Positions 1-12,080 of a stretch of DNA of 64,000 bases are shown here, in pieces; the first letter of the stretch is position 1, and each line of letters opens with the position of its first letter. Under the pieces are notes generated by a model. It was not told the DNA's origin. It ran no database searches and saw nothing but the letters and a program-made list of their open reading frames with translations. This DNA comes from Siphonodentalium dalli. Its lineage: Eukaryota > Mollusca > Scaphopoda > Gadilida > Siphonodentaliidae. The DNA is taken from NCBI GenBank assembly GCA_032622095.1, contig CP136067.1, positions 192,782,052 to 192,846,051 on the forward strand, written 5' to 3'. The translations under genes were made by a program, and so were the position numbers.

Positions 1-429
1 CTGCCACAGGGGCTTGTAATGCCCTCCAATGCCCCTTCCCCTCCAAACCTGCAATCCCCTTATGTGCCGTCATTATATATGCGCCTGCTTTACATCATGG
101 TAATATACATGGGCCTCATATATTATTATGAGCGCGTTACAAGCCCATGTGTTTCTGCCATTTGCAATGAATACATGTATTTTGTCAGTTTGTTCTTCAA
201 GTTCTTGTTGTTAGTTAATGGAACAGACTGCAGATGGAGAATTATGTGATTAAAAGTTACAACATATATACTGGGCGACTATTACCCATGTTGGTCATCA
301 CAGCTATTTTACAAGTATGTCAAACGATCAGAAATTTAATTTTGTAATGAAAATTGATAACCATGAAATAAGCAGCAAAATCAGCAACGTGGTCCGGCTC
401 TTCTTTGATAAGCGCTCTGAATGAATATT
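1..429. other. AT-rich intergenic DNA, nothing recognised
   Basis: No convincing gene, RNA or repeat is seen here. The short open frame near the left edge has ordinary AT-rich composition and no motif, so I treat it as chance. Confidence 0.5.
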
Positions 430-719
430 ATGCTTGCCACTTCAGTTATCAGAATCGGTTAATTGCCCAAAAATAATGTATAAACTTGTCTCTTAGCCTC
501 ATCCGCAATGTAGTCCGAGACCGTCTTCTTGTCGACTTTTTACTGGCCCACCGTGGGCACTAAAAAGTTACAGTGGTGAAAAATAATAGATTTCAAAAAT
601 CGATATCTGATCACTCTGACCTTTGATGGGTAGGTTCCTCGACTCGAATCAAATATTTTTTACCCCGAAGCCAAGGAAATAGTAACCTGCGAGCGTCAAT
701 TCGGATTGAGTACCTTTAA
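430..719. mobile_element. TTAA-family MITE, 5'-truncated copy
   Basis: The right end reads GGATTGAGTACCTTTAA, and the internal block with TCGACTCGAATCAAATATTT matches the other copies of this family in the window (2952, 3753, 8723, 9348, 13085, 38734). The left terminal repeat is missing, so the copy is truncated. Confidence 0.6.
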
Positions 720-881
720 AATCTAGAAAATCGCTATAAATTTGGCAAGTTTAATTCAAGCTATCTAAAGTCCGTATATATACATCAATATTATGTGTAT
801 TTATCTATCTGTATATCTCCGGCTCTTTCCAAATTACGTAGTCATAATACGGAGGTTCAAATCAACCCTTTCATGACTAGA

Positions 882-1090
882 GTCGCGCTGGTGCAGCATT
901 AAATATCATGTGCCAGCGCCTTCTCTTATATATGCGAGTCTCCCATAGGGAGCCTCGCATATATAAGAGAATGCACTGGCTTACAATGTCAACGTAAATA
1001 GTGTGAGGCCAATGTATTCTCTTATATATGCGAGCTGCTCCCTGTGGGTCCATTATGGGAGACTCGTACATATAAGAGAATGCATTGGAA
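882..1090. mobile_element. Degenerate twin-hairpin MITE
   Basis: Two consecutive imperfect palindromes each contain TTCTCTTATATATGCGAG and its reverse complement, and the first ends in GCACTGGC. It is a diverged member of the family best preserved at 2211, 9896 and 14877. A sister copy with the same flanking text (GCAAAATTTCAGGAAGCTCC) lies at 23,411-23,620. Confidence 0.6.
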
Positions 1091-1447
1091 CAGGGTTTTC
1101 GCAAAATTTCAGGAAGCTCCTGCCATGGAAGGGTTGAGGACCATGCACAGATGACCGTTCGATCGCAGTCATTCATCAAATGCACTTCCGGTTCCGTCTC
1201 TATCGAATTAAGTTCCGACTCTTTCGCCATGTGTAAACAATTATTAAGTTTTGATAGGCTGTTTATACACTGAACGTCAATACAGAAAGTATTCTCCAAT
1301 AACAATCGACAGATTAGGTATTTGATGATAAGATTTTCGGCCTTATAACATTTAAATTTGGCTGGAACTTGTCAGGTTTTATGATCGAACATTAAGATAT
1401 TATAATGCAATACCTCCCGACGGTTCCTCGCAGTACTATTCCTTCAA

Positions 1448-2822
1448 ATTAATCCCTCAAAAAAGCAATGAAAGGTTCCGATTCTATTGTGATTTTTATG
1501 TTCACGATCGGTTCTTTCGTTCCTTTTTAAAGTATACATTTCTATTCGATTAGATTATCTGATTGTGCATCTCTAGTTGCCCAATTTTCATATATGGTTC
1601 AAAATGTAGCCACGGTAATGTCAATAGATGAATTTTACGATCACATGCAGGTCAAATATTAAAGATGATCAGCCCATCAATTTTAATAGCAACCACAAAG
1701 GGTGCGTATACATAAGGCAGGTGAATGACGTCATATAATTTTTTCTATATCCATCAGTGATTTTTCAAGATCGCGGGTATAGATTTTGGAGAAATTGTCA
1801 CGTGACTTCCGGTTAGCGATCATGTGAGGATTGCAAAAAACGCGGAATTGGAAATGAATGCATCGCGATAAAAATGAAAGTAACTACTTCACAATACGAA
1901 GAATTCACATGTGATTTAAGTCTATTAATTTCATTTAGACCAATTTCGTTGGTCAGCTTAATGAAAACGAAAAATGAAGAAGTCATGACGATAATCCAGA
2001 CAAGATTTGACAATTTGGCATGTCGTCTCAGTCGTGACCACTGCATGATTTTACATAAATTATTCTTAGTGTTATATCGCCGAAAAAAGGGAAAATTTGA
2101 GGCACATCATGTGTGGTTACTCCGTGTCACGTACGATTCATATTATCTAACTTATGATGCTTTGGGACTGAAAACCTCATATTGGTGTTGCTGAGGCTAC
2201 ATTTTGAACCATATATGTGACCCGCCATATCAAATCCAGTCGGAAGTCGGGATTTTTTACCCTGTGCCAATGCATTCTCTTATATATGCGAGTCGACCAT
2301 AGGTCGCCTCGCATATATAAGAGAATGCATTGCCCTAACAATTTTTTACAATTTTAATAATTTTTTCTTGTATTCTTTAACAATTTTATAATTTCACCCA
2401 TACAGAGCCCCAGACAAACATGAGCAGACGACACTCTTCTATATGCTTCTATATATGTGTGGGGCTCCCTGCAGGGTAATGGATGTTTTTTTTTTATGTC
2501 CTAAAAATTGTAAGAAACATTTATTTAAAAAACATGATAAAAAATTGTTAGGCCAATGCATTCTCTTATATATGCGAGGAGACCTATGGTCGACTCGCAT
2601 ATATAAGAGAATGCATTGGCACAGGGTAAACAAATCCCGACTTCCGACTGGATTTGATATGGTGGGTCACATATATGATAATATGGCAACTAGAGACACA
2701 CAAATTAATAATCTGGTCGAATATAAAAGTGCCTTAAATGGGGGCGAAAGAACCGATTGTGTACATAATAATCACATTATAATCGGATCATTGCGTTGCT
2801 TCTTTTGAGGGATTAATTTTAG
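1448..2822. mobile_element. Older inverted-repeat element with a nested MITE
   Basis: Roughly 148-bp arms at 1448-1596 and 2675-2822 are diverged reverse complements. Shared landmarks are AAATTAATCCCTCAAAA, a CGATCGGTTC-like block and ATCTCTAGTTGCC. The interior contains unrelated sequence and the twin-hairpin MITE at 2211-2678. No coding capacity was recognised, and the outer ends are uncertain because the arms are diverged. Confidence 0.5.
2211..2678. mobile_element. Twin-hairpin MITE, full copy
   Basis: The outer inverted repeat starts TATATGTGACCCGCCATAT and ends with its near-complement ATATGGTGGGTCACATATA. Inside each end sits a near-perfect hairpin of about 66 bp, at 2267-2332 and 2553-2619, with core CCAATGCATTCTCTTATATA and loop around CGACCATAGGTCG. 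The AT-rich middle has no ORF. A near-identical element is at 9896-10424. Confidence 0.75.
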
Positions 2823-2951
2823 GGTCTTTTACTATGAGGAGCCGCCGAGGGGTGTTCTGTGATAGTGTCGTGCAGTTCGATCATACAATGAGACATGGTC
2901 CAGCCCTATTAAAAGGCGACAAGGCCCATAAACTGATCATGAAATTGTTGC

Positions 2952-3437
2952 TTAAAGGTACTCAATCCGATAAAACTCCTCTCAATTACTATTTCAATGG
3001 CTTCGGGGGTCAAAAATATTTGATTCGAGTCGAGGAAGTCACCCATCAAAGCTCAGATTTGTTAGATATCGATTTTAGAAATCTATTATTTTTCATTATC
3101 GGGAATTCTTTCTGGCCCAGAAGACAGTCAAAATTTCGTTATTATTACCACTTGATTATAGAGTTATCCATCCTTGTCTGTTTGAATAGAGTTTTGGCAT
3201 AAATCTCGAGCAGGTTACCAAATTGACGGCAGTTATTAGTACTCATCTCGAGCAATTAACAAATTTCAAAAATCAATATCTAATAACTCTGAGCTTTGTT
3301 TGATGGGTTCCTCGACTCGAATCAAATATTTTTTACCCCCAAAGCCAAAAAAATAGTAATATAGGACCCTCTGATCGGATTGTTGTTGTTGGAATCTGTT
3401 GAGATGGGGACCCTCTTTACGGATTGAGTACCTTTAA
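2952..3437. mobile_element. TTAA-flanked piggyBac-type MITE
   Basis: The left end is TTAAAGGTACTCAATCCGAT and the right end is the complement GGATTGAGTACCTTTAA. The ends are bounded by TTAA, the target preference of piggyBac-type transposases. The internal short open frames have no recognisable domain. Confidence 0.7.
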
Positions 3438-3752
3438 TTCACATAGGAAATGCACACAAGCGCATTACGCCTTTAAGTATGCACACAAATACATTATTTC
3501 GCATTATTATCACCAATAAGCACGATCAAAGGCCTAATCAACGGATACTTGTTTAGAAATAGTTGTGTTTTGACATTTAGTATATAAATGGCGGTAAAAA
3601 CTTTGATAATATTTGATTTAAATCGCGAAAGAGTCGGGACTTAATACGATAGAGACAGAACCGGAAAGGCGATAGAATCGATTTTTGTGAAACAGTTTCC
3701 CCCCAGTGAAATGTGCCCGTCCTCGTCGACATATTTATGCAATTTTTGAAGC

Positions 3753-4213
3753 GTTAAAGGTACCCAGTCCGATCAGACGGTCCCCATATCATCAAGTTAC
3801 CACAACAACAACATTTCTTCAAAATAAGCTTTAGTTATCAGAATCGATTAATTACAACAAAATAATGCTAACACTGAACTAAGGTATAAAATTTCTCAAA
3901 ACGTGTTATTTATCAACAAGTTGTTAAACGAAATTTGGCCGTATTATCACTTGATTATCACGAAATTTGGCCGTATTACCACTTGATTTTAGAGTTTTAC
4001 ATATTCATCCGTAAATTGATCGGTTTGACGAATATTTGCCAGGTGGAAAAAAGTACGTATCTCGAGAAATAACATATTTCAAAAATCGATATCTGATCAC
4101 TCTGTGCTTTGATGAGTGGGTTCATCTACTCGACTCATATCAAATATTTGTTTTATTCCCGAATCCAAAGAAATAGTAATTTAGGGGTGTTTAATCGGAT
4201 AATGCATCTTTAA
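3753..4213. mobile_element. TTAA-flanked MITE, diverged copy
   Basis: The left end is TTAAAGGTACCCAGTCCGAT and the right end is a decayed version (GGATAATGCATCTTTAA). The interior has the family block with CATCAAGTTACCACAACAAC and AGTTATCAGAATCGATTAAT. Confidence 0.6.
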
Positions 4214-4349
4214 GTTTACTATGGTTAAATGATGTTCATTTACTCGACATAAAATGCGGTATGTATTTCCAGTAACACCATAGGCGACTTCTCTGCATGG
4301 TGTTTTACTCTTTCTTAACTGAGTGGATTCCCCAATCCGCTATAAAAAG

Positions 4350-7179
4350 CATTATACACACTGACAGGGACGTATATAGCGACATGGGTGTGAGTGCATT
4401 ATACACACTGACAGGGACGTATATAGTGACAGGGGTGTGAGTGTAAAGCATTATACACACTGACAGGGACGTCTATAGCGACAGGGGTGTGAGTGTAAAG
4501 CATTATACACACTGACAGGGACGTATATAGCGACATTATACACACTGACAGGGACGTATATAGCGACATTATACACACTGACAGGGACGTATATAGCGAC
4601 ATTATACACACTGACAGGGACGTATATAGCGACATTATACACACTGACAGGGACGTATATAGCGACAGGGGTGTGAGTGCGTTATACACACTGACAGGGA
4701 CGTATATAACGACAGGGTGTGAGTGCATTATACACACTGACAGGGACGTATATAGTGACAGGGGTGTGAGTGCGTTATACACACTGAGAGGGACGTATAT
4801 AACGACAGGGGTGTGAGTGCGTTATACACACTGACAGGGACGTATATAACGACAGGGTGTGAGTGTAAAGCATTATACACACTGACAGGGACGTATATAG
4901 CGACAGGGGTGTGAGTGCGTTATACACACTGACAGGGACGTATATAGTGACAGGGGTGTGAGTGTATTATACACACTGACAGGGACGTATATAACGACAG
5001 GGTGTGAGTGCATTATACACACTGACAGGGACGTATATAGCGGCAGGGGTGTGAGTGTAAAGCATTATACACACTGACAGGGACGTATATAGCGACAGGG
5101 GTGTGAGTGCATTATACACACTGACAGGGACGTATATAGTGACAGGGGTGTGAGTGTAAAGCATTATACACACTGACAGGGACGTCTATAGCGACAGGGG
5201 TGTGAGTGTAAAGCATTATACACACTGACAGGGACGTATATAGCGACATTATACACACTGACAGGGACGTATATAGCGACATTATACACACTGACAGGGA
5301 CGTATATAGCGACATTATACACACTGACAGGGACGTATATAGCGACAGGGGTGTGAGTGCGTTATACACACTGACAGGGACGTATATAACGACAGGGGTG
5401 TGAGTGTATTATACACACTGACAGGGACGTATATAGCGACAGGGGTGTGAGTGTAAAGCATTATACACACTGACAGGGACGTATATAGCGACAGGGGTGT
5501 GAGTGTAAAGCATTATACACACTGACAGGGACGTATATAGCGACAGGGGTGTGAGTGCGTTATACACACTGACAGGGACGTATATAACGACAGGGTGTGA
5601 GTGCATTATACACACTGACAGGGACGTATATAGCGGCAGGGGTGTGAGTGTAAAGCATTATACACACTGACAGGGACGTATATAGCGACATGGGTGTGAG
5701 TGCATTATACACACTGACAGGGACGTATATAGCGGCAGGGGTGTGAGTGTAAAGCATTATACACACTGACAGGGACGTCTATAGCGACAGGGGTGTGAGT
5801 GTAAAGCATTATACACACTGATAGGGACGTATATAGCGACATTATACACACTGACAGGGACGTATATAGCGACATTATACACACTGACAGGGACGTATAT
5901 AGCGACATTATACACACTGACAGGGACGTATATAGCGACAGGGGTGTGAGTGCGTTATACACACTGACAGGGACGTATATAACGACAGGGTGTGAGTGCA
6001 TTATACACACTGACAGGGACGTATATAGCGACAGGGGTGTGAGTGCGTTATACACACTGACAGGGACGTATATAACGACAGGGTGTGAGTGCATTATACA
6101 CACTGACAGGGACGTATATAGCGGCAGGGGTGTGAGTGTAAAGCATTATACACACTGACAGGAACGTCTATAGCGACAGGGGTGTGAGTGTAAAGCATTA
6201 TACACACTGACAGGGACGTATATAGCGACAGGGGTGTGAGTGTAAAGCATTATACACACTGACAGGGACGTATATAGCGACAGGGGTGTGAGTGTAAAGC
6301 ATTATACACACTGACAGGGACGTATATAGCGACAGGGGTGTGAGTGTAAAGCATTATACACACTGACAGGGACGTGTATAGCGACATGGGTGTGTGTGTA
6401 AAGCATTATACACACTGACAGGGACGTATATAGCGACAGGGGTGTGAGTGTAAAGCATTATACAGACTGACAGGGACGTATATAGCGACAGGTGTGTGAG
6501 TGTAAAGCATTATACACACTGACAGGGACATATATAGCGACAGGGGTGTGAGTGTAAAGCATTATACACACTGACAGGGACATATATAGCGACAGGGGTG
6601 TGAGTGTAAAGCATTATACACACTGACAGGGACGTCTATAGCGACAGGGGTGTGAGTGTAAAGCATTATACACACTGACAGGGACGTATATAGCGACAGG
6701 GGTGTGAGTGTAAAGCATTATACACACTGACAGGGACGTATATAGCGACAGGGGTGTGAGTGTAAAGCATTATACACACTGACAGGGACGTATATAGCGA
6801 CAGGGGTGTGAGTGTAAAGCATTATACACACTGACAGGGACGTGTATAGCGACATGGGTGTGTGTGTAAAGCATTATACACACTGACAGGGACGTATATA
6901 GCGACAGGGGTGTGAGTGTAAAGCATTATACACACTGACAGGGACGTATATAGCGACAGGGGTGTGAGTGTAAAGCATTATACACACTGACAGGGACATA
7001 TATAGCGACAGGGGTGTGAGTGTAAAGCATTATACAAAATGACAGGGACGTATATAGCGACAGGGGTGTGAGTGTAAAGCATTATACAGACTGACAGGGA
7101 CGTATATATCGACAGGTGTGTGAGTGTAAAGCATTATACACACTGACAGGGACGTATATAGCGACAGGGGTGTGAGTGT
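4350..7179. repeat. 2.8-kb minisatellite with higher-order structure
   Basis: Tandem units of about 52 bp have core CATTATACACACTGACAGGG followed by ACGTATATAGCGACAGGGGT. Shorter 46-47-bp variants lack the GTAAA tail, and a truncated 33-bp variant lacks the GTGTGAGTG part. The 33-bp units occur in blocks of four or five at about 4501-4665, 5213-5345 and 5807-5938. The GACGTCTATA variant marks the start of repeated super-blocks at about 4468, 5182, 5775, 6164 and 6630. The open frames within it are by-products of the periodicity. Confidence 0.95.
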
Positions 7180-7189
7180 CTCATGCATG

Positions 7190-7400
7190 CACCCCAACTT
7201 TGGTTTAAAAATTTCAAGATAGCTAAGTTGATTAATCAATATAGTAAGTTGATTAATCAAGATCGCTAACATGATTACGCAAGATAGCAAAGTTGATAAT
7301 TCAAGACAGCAAAGTTGATTAATTGGGATAACTAAGTTGAATAATCAAGATAGTAAGCTGATTAATCAAGACAGTAAGTTGATTAATCAAGATAGTAAAT
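7190..7400. repeat. 22-bp AT-rich tandem repeat
   Basis: About nine degenerate copies of AAGTTGATTAATCAAGATAG abut the minisatellite directly. Confidence 0.8.
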
Positions 7401-7562
7401 AAAAGTGGTGTGGTATTTCTACTCTGCCGTGGACCAACATTTGCTTATTTTCCTACTTTTGGCTTCTTTTGGTAAAAATGTTTGACTGAGATGGCCATCA
7501 GCTGGACATTTTCCAACCTTATGGGTAGCGTCAAGTTGGAAAGTGTCACATTTTTTTTTTAA

Positions 7563-7740
7563 AGCTTGAGGCCAGTCTAGATGCTATAGGATTGTGCAAT
7601 TTTCATGTTCCGTTTTCAAATTTTTCTCACTCTGTGCAACAATATGTTTTGAAAAGCCTGAGGCCAGTCTAGATGCTATAGGATTGTGCAATTTTCATGT
7701 TCCGTTTTCAATTTTTTCTCACACCGGGCCCGGTGTGTCA
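7563..7740. repeat. 93-bp tandem duplication
   Basis: GAGGCCAGTCTAGATGCTAT and the following text through GTTCCGTTTTCAA occur twice, 93 bp apart. Confidence 0.8.
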
Positions 7741-8144
7741 TGGCCTCTCCTTTTTCCCTCTCAAATGCGGCTTATTATTTTTTAAACAAATCTGGGTGCT
7801 AATTTGACTGGCGTTAGACCACTAGATTTTAGAATTTTGACATTTTCCGGTTCAGATATCAAAATGTTCTCATATTGGGCCGATCCTTGCATGATAGGCA
7901 CAGTGGATTGTGTCACACACTCCTCCCCTGGCTAGTGGCAACAAGACTACTGTTATATTTATAATTGGTTACCACCCAGGCCTGCAGCTGTGATAGGAAA
8001 AATGGAAGCTGAATCGAGACTTTTTAGCCATGTACAATGGAATGGTATATCATTCATTTGCATGGAGGGATGACTGGGAAAAAATTCTGCCGAAACATAA
8101 TTACAAGTGATCGTTTGTTGAACTATTATCTGGACATTTCCTAA

Positions 8145-8262
8145 GTGAAATACTCATCTATAAGTATTTAGTACTCATCTATAAGTATTTAGTACTCATC
8201 CATAAGTATTTAGTACTCATCTATAAGTATTTAGTACTCATCTATAAGTATTTAGTAAACAA
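8145..8262. repeat. 21-bp tandem repeat, five copies
   Basis: TACTCATCTATAAGTATTTAG is repeated five times with one substitution. Confidence 0.9.
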
Positions 8263-8722
8263 AGGCTTAAAGTACACCTTTGTGGGATAAAACAATTTTA
8301 AAGTAGGAAATAATCATTATTAAAAGCAAAAAATTTAAAAGGTCGTCTAAAATATGCATAAAAATATCACAATGAGATGAAAGAAGTTCAATTACACAAA
8401 TAATACATGTAGACTGTAGGATGGCACAATAGAATACATGTATAGGATAAGTATTTACAAGTTATGTTATGATAGCCTAATATCTCAGGAATGTATATTG
8501 CAAAGGGTCTGTGTACAGCAACTGTTACTGGCCAAATTAAGTTGGCTTGTTCTGGTTGTTCCAGCTTGGGCCTTAATGATATATATTTTATGACGAACAC
8601 CGACAAGTCCCAAATTGTTTATCACCTGCCTCAACTCCAAATGAAAAGATGTGATCCCCCCCCCCCCCCAGCACCATGCACACCACACATTCGCCCTCGG
8701 AACAATGACTGTCATCCTGAGA

Positions 8723-9212
8723 TTAAAGGTACTCAATCCGTAAAGAGGGTCCCCATCTCAACAGATTACAACAACAACAATCCGATCAGAGGGTCCTATA
8801 TTACTATTTCTTTGGCTTTGGGGGTAAAAAATATTTGATTCTAGTCGAGGAACCCATCAAACAAAGCTCAGAGTTATTAGATATTGATTTTTGAAATTTG
8901 TTATGTTCTCGAGATGAGTACTAATAATTGCCGTCAATTTCGTATCTGCTCGAGATTTGTACATCAAAACTCTATTCAAACAGACAAGGATGGATAACTC
9001 TAAAATCAAGTGGTATAATACTAACGCAATTTTGCCTGAGATCTGGGCCAGAAAGTATTCCCGATAATGAAAAATAATAGATTTCTAAAATCGATATCTA
9101 ACAAATCTGAGCTTTTATGGGTGACTTCCTCGACTCGAATCAAATATTTTTGACCCCCGAAGCCATTGAAATAGTAATTGAGAGGAGTTTTATCGGATTG
9201 AGTACCTTTAAA
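8723..9212. mobile_element. TTAA-flanked piggyBac-type MITE
   Basis: The left end is TTAAAGGTACTCAATCCG and the right end CGGATTGAGTACCTTTAA. The interior carries both orientations of the family's TCGAATCAAATATTT block, so the copy is itself partly palindromic. Confidence 0.7.
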
Positions 9213-9347
9213 GGGAACCGGTGTTGCCAATATAGAGTTGCATGTTATGCATATGGCAATAATTTTACCAGTGGGTGGACATAAATGTTTTGTTAGATCT
9301 CGAGTTCTGCTGGGCCGATTATGTAGATGCATGTATTTCGCATATGT

Positions 9348-9814
9348 CTTAAAGGTACTCAATCCGATCAGGCGCTCCTAAATTACTATTTCTTTGGGTT
9401 CGGGGGTAAAACATATTTGATTCGAGTCGAGGAACCCACCCATCAAAGCTCAGAGTGATCAGATATCGCTTTTTGAAGTTTGATATTTCTCGAGATGTGT
9501 AATAATGTGGCCCAGAAGAACGTGGTCAAACGGGGGGGGGGGGGGGTCTCGGGCAAAATTGCAGATGAAGATGGATAACTCTAAAATCAAGTGGTAATAC
9601 AGTCAAATTTCGTGTTATACTTTAGTGATAATACGGCCATATTTTGTTGAGCAAAATGTTGATAAATAACTAGTTTTTTTGGAAATTTGATACCATAGCA
9701 TTATTTTTGATGCAATAAATCGATTGTGATGACTAAAGTGCATTTTGAAGAAATGTTGTTGCTGTTGTATCGTGATGGTATGGGGATCGTCTGATCGGAT
9801 TGAGTACCTTTAAC
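9348..9814. mobile_element. TTAA-flanked piggyBac-type MITE
   Basis: Ends are TTAAAGGTACTCAATCCGAT and ATCGGATTGAGTACCTTTAA. A pure G run at about 9532-9547 lies inside. This copy starts about 135 bp after the previous one ends. Confidence 0.7.
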
Positions 9815-9895
9815 ATACGTGTACATGGACGTCTCTCTCCAGTGATACACAAGGAGTTGGTCGTAATTACCATTGCACAATGATGAGAATATTCT

Positions 9896-10424
9896 TTGAT
9901 AAAAAGTAATCTAAGAACAGTATATGTGACCCGCCATATCAAATCCAGTCGTAGGTCGGGATTTTTTTACCCTGTGCCAATGCATTCTCTAATTTATGCG
10001 AGTCGACCATAGGTCGCCTCGCATATATAAGAGAATGCATTGGCCTAACAATTTTTTACAATTTTAATAATTTTTTCTTGTATTCTTTAACAATTTTATA
10101 ATTTCACCCATGCAGAGCCCCAGACAAACATGAGCAGACGACACTCTTCTATATGCTTCTATATATGTGTGGGGCTCCCTGCAGGGTAATTGATGTTTTT
10201 TATTTTATGTCCTAAAAATTGTAAGAAACATTTATTTAAAAAAATGATAAAAAATTGTTAGGCCAATGCATTCTCTTATATATGCGAGGCGACCTATGGT
10301 CGACTCGCATATATAAGAGAATGCATTGGCACAGGGTAAAAAAAAATCCCGACTTACGACTGGATTTGATATGGCGGGTCACATATATACTGTTCTTAGA
10401 TTACTTTTTATCAAAGAATCTTCT
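9896..10424. mobile_element. Twin-hairpin MITE, full copy next to the receptor gene
   Basis: The outer inverted repeat extends to TTCTTTGATAAAAAGTAATC and its complement, ending about 40 bp from the receptor stop codon. Inside it are the family's TATATGTGACCCGCCATAT ends and two hairpins at 9977-10043 and 10263-10329. The interior is almost identical to the 2211 copy, which suggests recent activity. Confidence 0.75.
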
Positions 10425-10461
10425 CCTCGTTGTTCAAAATTTTCGTGGAAGCGAACATTCG

Positions 10462-11682
10462 TCACTGCTCTTGACTAGCAACGCAAAAATAGAGTAATGT
10501 GCCAGCTGCAAAGGCTATCGAAAACATCCAAGAAAATATAGTGTCAACTGTCATTGAAATACAACGCCACGTAATAGGAGGCAATTGTTTAATCCCGCCC
10601 CCGTCGTCACACGTCCCGTAATCATTGGCTGTTTTTTGGCCCTTCTTCGTCCATTCTTTTAAAGCGACGACAAATTTAGGCACTTCATCTGTTCGCTTCG
10701 AAAGTGAGGTCGTCACGGCTGCCAGAATCACTGTCGTGGCACTCATGACATAGAGACACCCTATATAGATGATTAAATACGGTATACGTTCTCCATTCGG
10801 CGGGAACGTCGACGAAATGTAGCTATGAACTACAGAGAACGATAGTAAGATCGTGAGGTTAGCTCGGGCTTTGTCGGTGGTTTCCGGTGGAATCTTGAAG
10901 AAACATATGTTGAGCAATGATAAAACGAGAATCGGAAGTATCGTAGTGATAACTATTGTAAGGGAACGCCTCTCTAGTTTTATTGTGTACAAAATCCAAG
11001 GATACGTTAAATCTCCAACTTTAGTGTCGGTGCTAATTTTAGACGATGTTCCCTTTATTTCCCATTCCGAATTGGTCGCGTAGAAAGTTGTTCCATTTAA
11101 TACGTCAGCGAAGTCTTCGTCCAATGAAATATTGATCATACGGCTATCGAAATTAGAAGACCCGAACTTCAGTGTGCATGTTTGTACATCGAAGGGGAAA
11201 TGTGTCGTATCAATCTGACAGTAACTTGCCACGTGACCGCCTGGGTACCAAACTGTATCTCCTGTATGATGAATAAGCATAAACTCCCTGCTCCACGTGG
11301 GCACATTGGAAGCGCGGTCGCGGGTGTATAGAGGCATTAGGTCCGGTGTCCAGAAATTTGCCACAGGAACGTGTATATATGTCAAATTCCCGAATTGGGC
11401 AGGATCCCATTTAGTGAACTCATTGGTCCAGATCATTCTAATAAATAGGTCGACTGAGATATACTGCTCGATCTGGTTCAGAGTGATAACACTGAATAAG
11501 TTTACTGATGCACGCACCATCATGGCTTGGTCATCGTTATCTACCGGAATAAGTTCGGGTTTGCTGCGATTTCTAATGAAATCGTATAAATCCGCTCTAC
11601 TCGAGGCTGAGGACTCACATATCCGTAAAAGCACAACGGAAAACACGAGAGAAAACGGTAGACAAAGTTGCAGCAAAACCAT
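10462..11682 (-). CDS. Divergent nicotinic acetylcholine receptor-like (Cys-loop) subunit, intronless
   Basis: A complete 406-residue pentameric ligand-gated ion-channel subunit in one exon. A hydrophobic signal peptide covers residues 1-27. The ligand-binding domain carries the diagnostic Cys-loop (C155 and C169 separated by 13 residues, with FPFD inside) and N-glycosylation sites at 99, 184 and 196. Four membrane helices lie at about 239-263, 271-292, 300-325 and 379-400. The M3-M4 loop is short (about 50 residues), so the protein is shorter than most family members. There is no adjacent Cys-Cys pair before M1, so it is not a classical alpha subunit. Aligning DK at the start of M2 with the canonical -1'/0' positions puts Leu280 at the 9' gate and an unusual Arg273 at 2'. 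The start is the first Met before the signal peptide. The ligand is unknown. Large lineage-specific expansions of such receptors are known in molluscs. It could be a silent retrocopy, but the frame is intact. Confidence 0.92.
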   Translation of the reverse strand: MVLLQLCLPFSLVFSVVLLRICESSASSRADLYDFIRNRSKPELIPVDNDDQAMMVRASVNLFSVITLNQIEQYISVDLFIRMIWTNEFTKWDPAQFGNLTYIHVPVANFWTPDLMPLYTRDRASNVPTWSREFMLIHHTGDTVWYPGGHVASYCQIDTTHFPFDVQTCTLKFGSSNFDSRMINISLDEDFADVLNGTTFYATNSEWEIKGTSSKISTDTKVGDLTYPWILYTIKLERRSLTIVITTILPILVLSLLNICFFKIPPETTDKARANLTILLSFSVVHSYISSTFPPNGERIPYLIIYIGCLYVMSATTVILAAVTTSLSKRTDEVPKFVVALKEWTKKGQKTANDYGTCDDGGGIKQLPPITWRCISMTVDTIFSWMFSIAFAAGTLLYFCVASQEQ

Positions 11683-11805
11683 ATTGTTGTAGTATACTAC
11701 GGTCGTCTCAAAAATAACTATAAATCAGCTCTCCTGGAGACTGAAGACTGACACATCCACAACACCACGACGAGAAATCAGAGAGAAAACGGCAGAGACA
11801 ATTTA
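11588..11805. repeat. Duplicated segment spanning the receptor 5' end
   Basis: The stretch at 11588-11672, which encodes the receptor's N-terminal signal region, is about 75% similar to 11728-11805 immediately upstream of the gene. Shared landmarks are TATAAATC(C/A)GCTCT and GAGAGAAAACGG. A weaker match sits at about 23,725-23,795. This indicates a local duplication or a repeat incorporated into the coding sequence. Confidence 0.65.
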
Positions 11806-11829
11806 ATCACGGAAGCGCTGTCAGTGTAT

Positions 11830-12080
11830 GCAGCTAACACCCGACGTTTCCAGTCAGTCCTCACATATACTCCACGAGTTTGCAATTACAATACAGATCG
11901 ATGGATGTGCATTTTATTGGAGTCCCTTGTGGTAGACAAGCCATTCCATTAATGTTGTTTTATGTACAGAATAAGGTTTTCACCAATCAGTGAACAGCGT
12001 GCCTTGTCGAAGACTTCGAATGTAATGGTTAGGTTCCGCATTGCAGCAAATCTTGCTTGGTTCAGCACAATGTTCAGCTA
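11830..12080. repeat. Interspersed repeat, copy 1
   Basis: A block containing ACAATACAGATCGATGGATG, AGACAAGCCATTCCATTAAT and a CATTGCAGCAAATCTTGCTT-like tail recurs, diverged, at about 23,030-23,290 and 23,800-24,000. No coding potential is seen. Confidence 0.6.

Noticed and set aside
4399-6158. Long open frames (LYTSLSVCIM-type repeats) within the minisatellite
   Set aside because: 33-bp units are multiples of three and keep frames open by chance; frames occur on both strands and end with the periodicity.
4350-7179. CRISPR-like alternation of repeats
   Set aside because: The intervening parts are themselves repeated and the genome is eukaryotic; there are no unique spacers.
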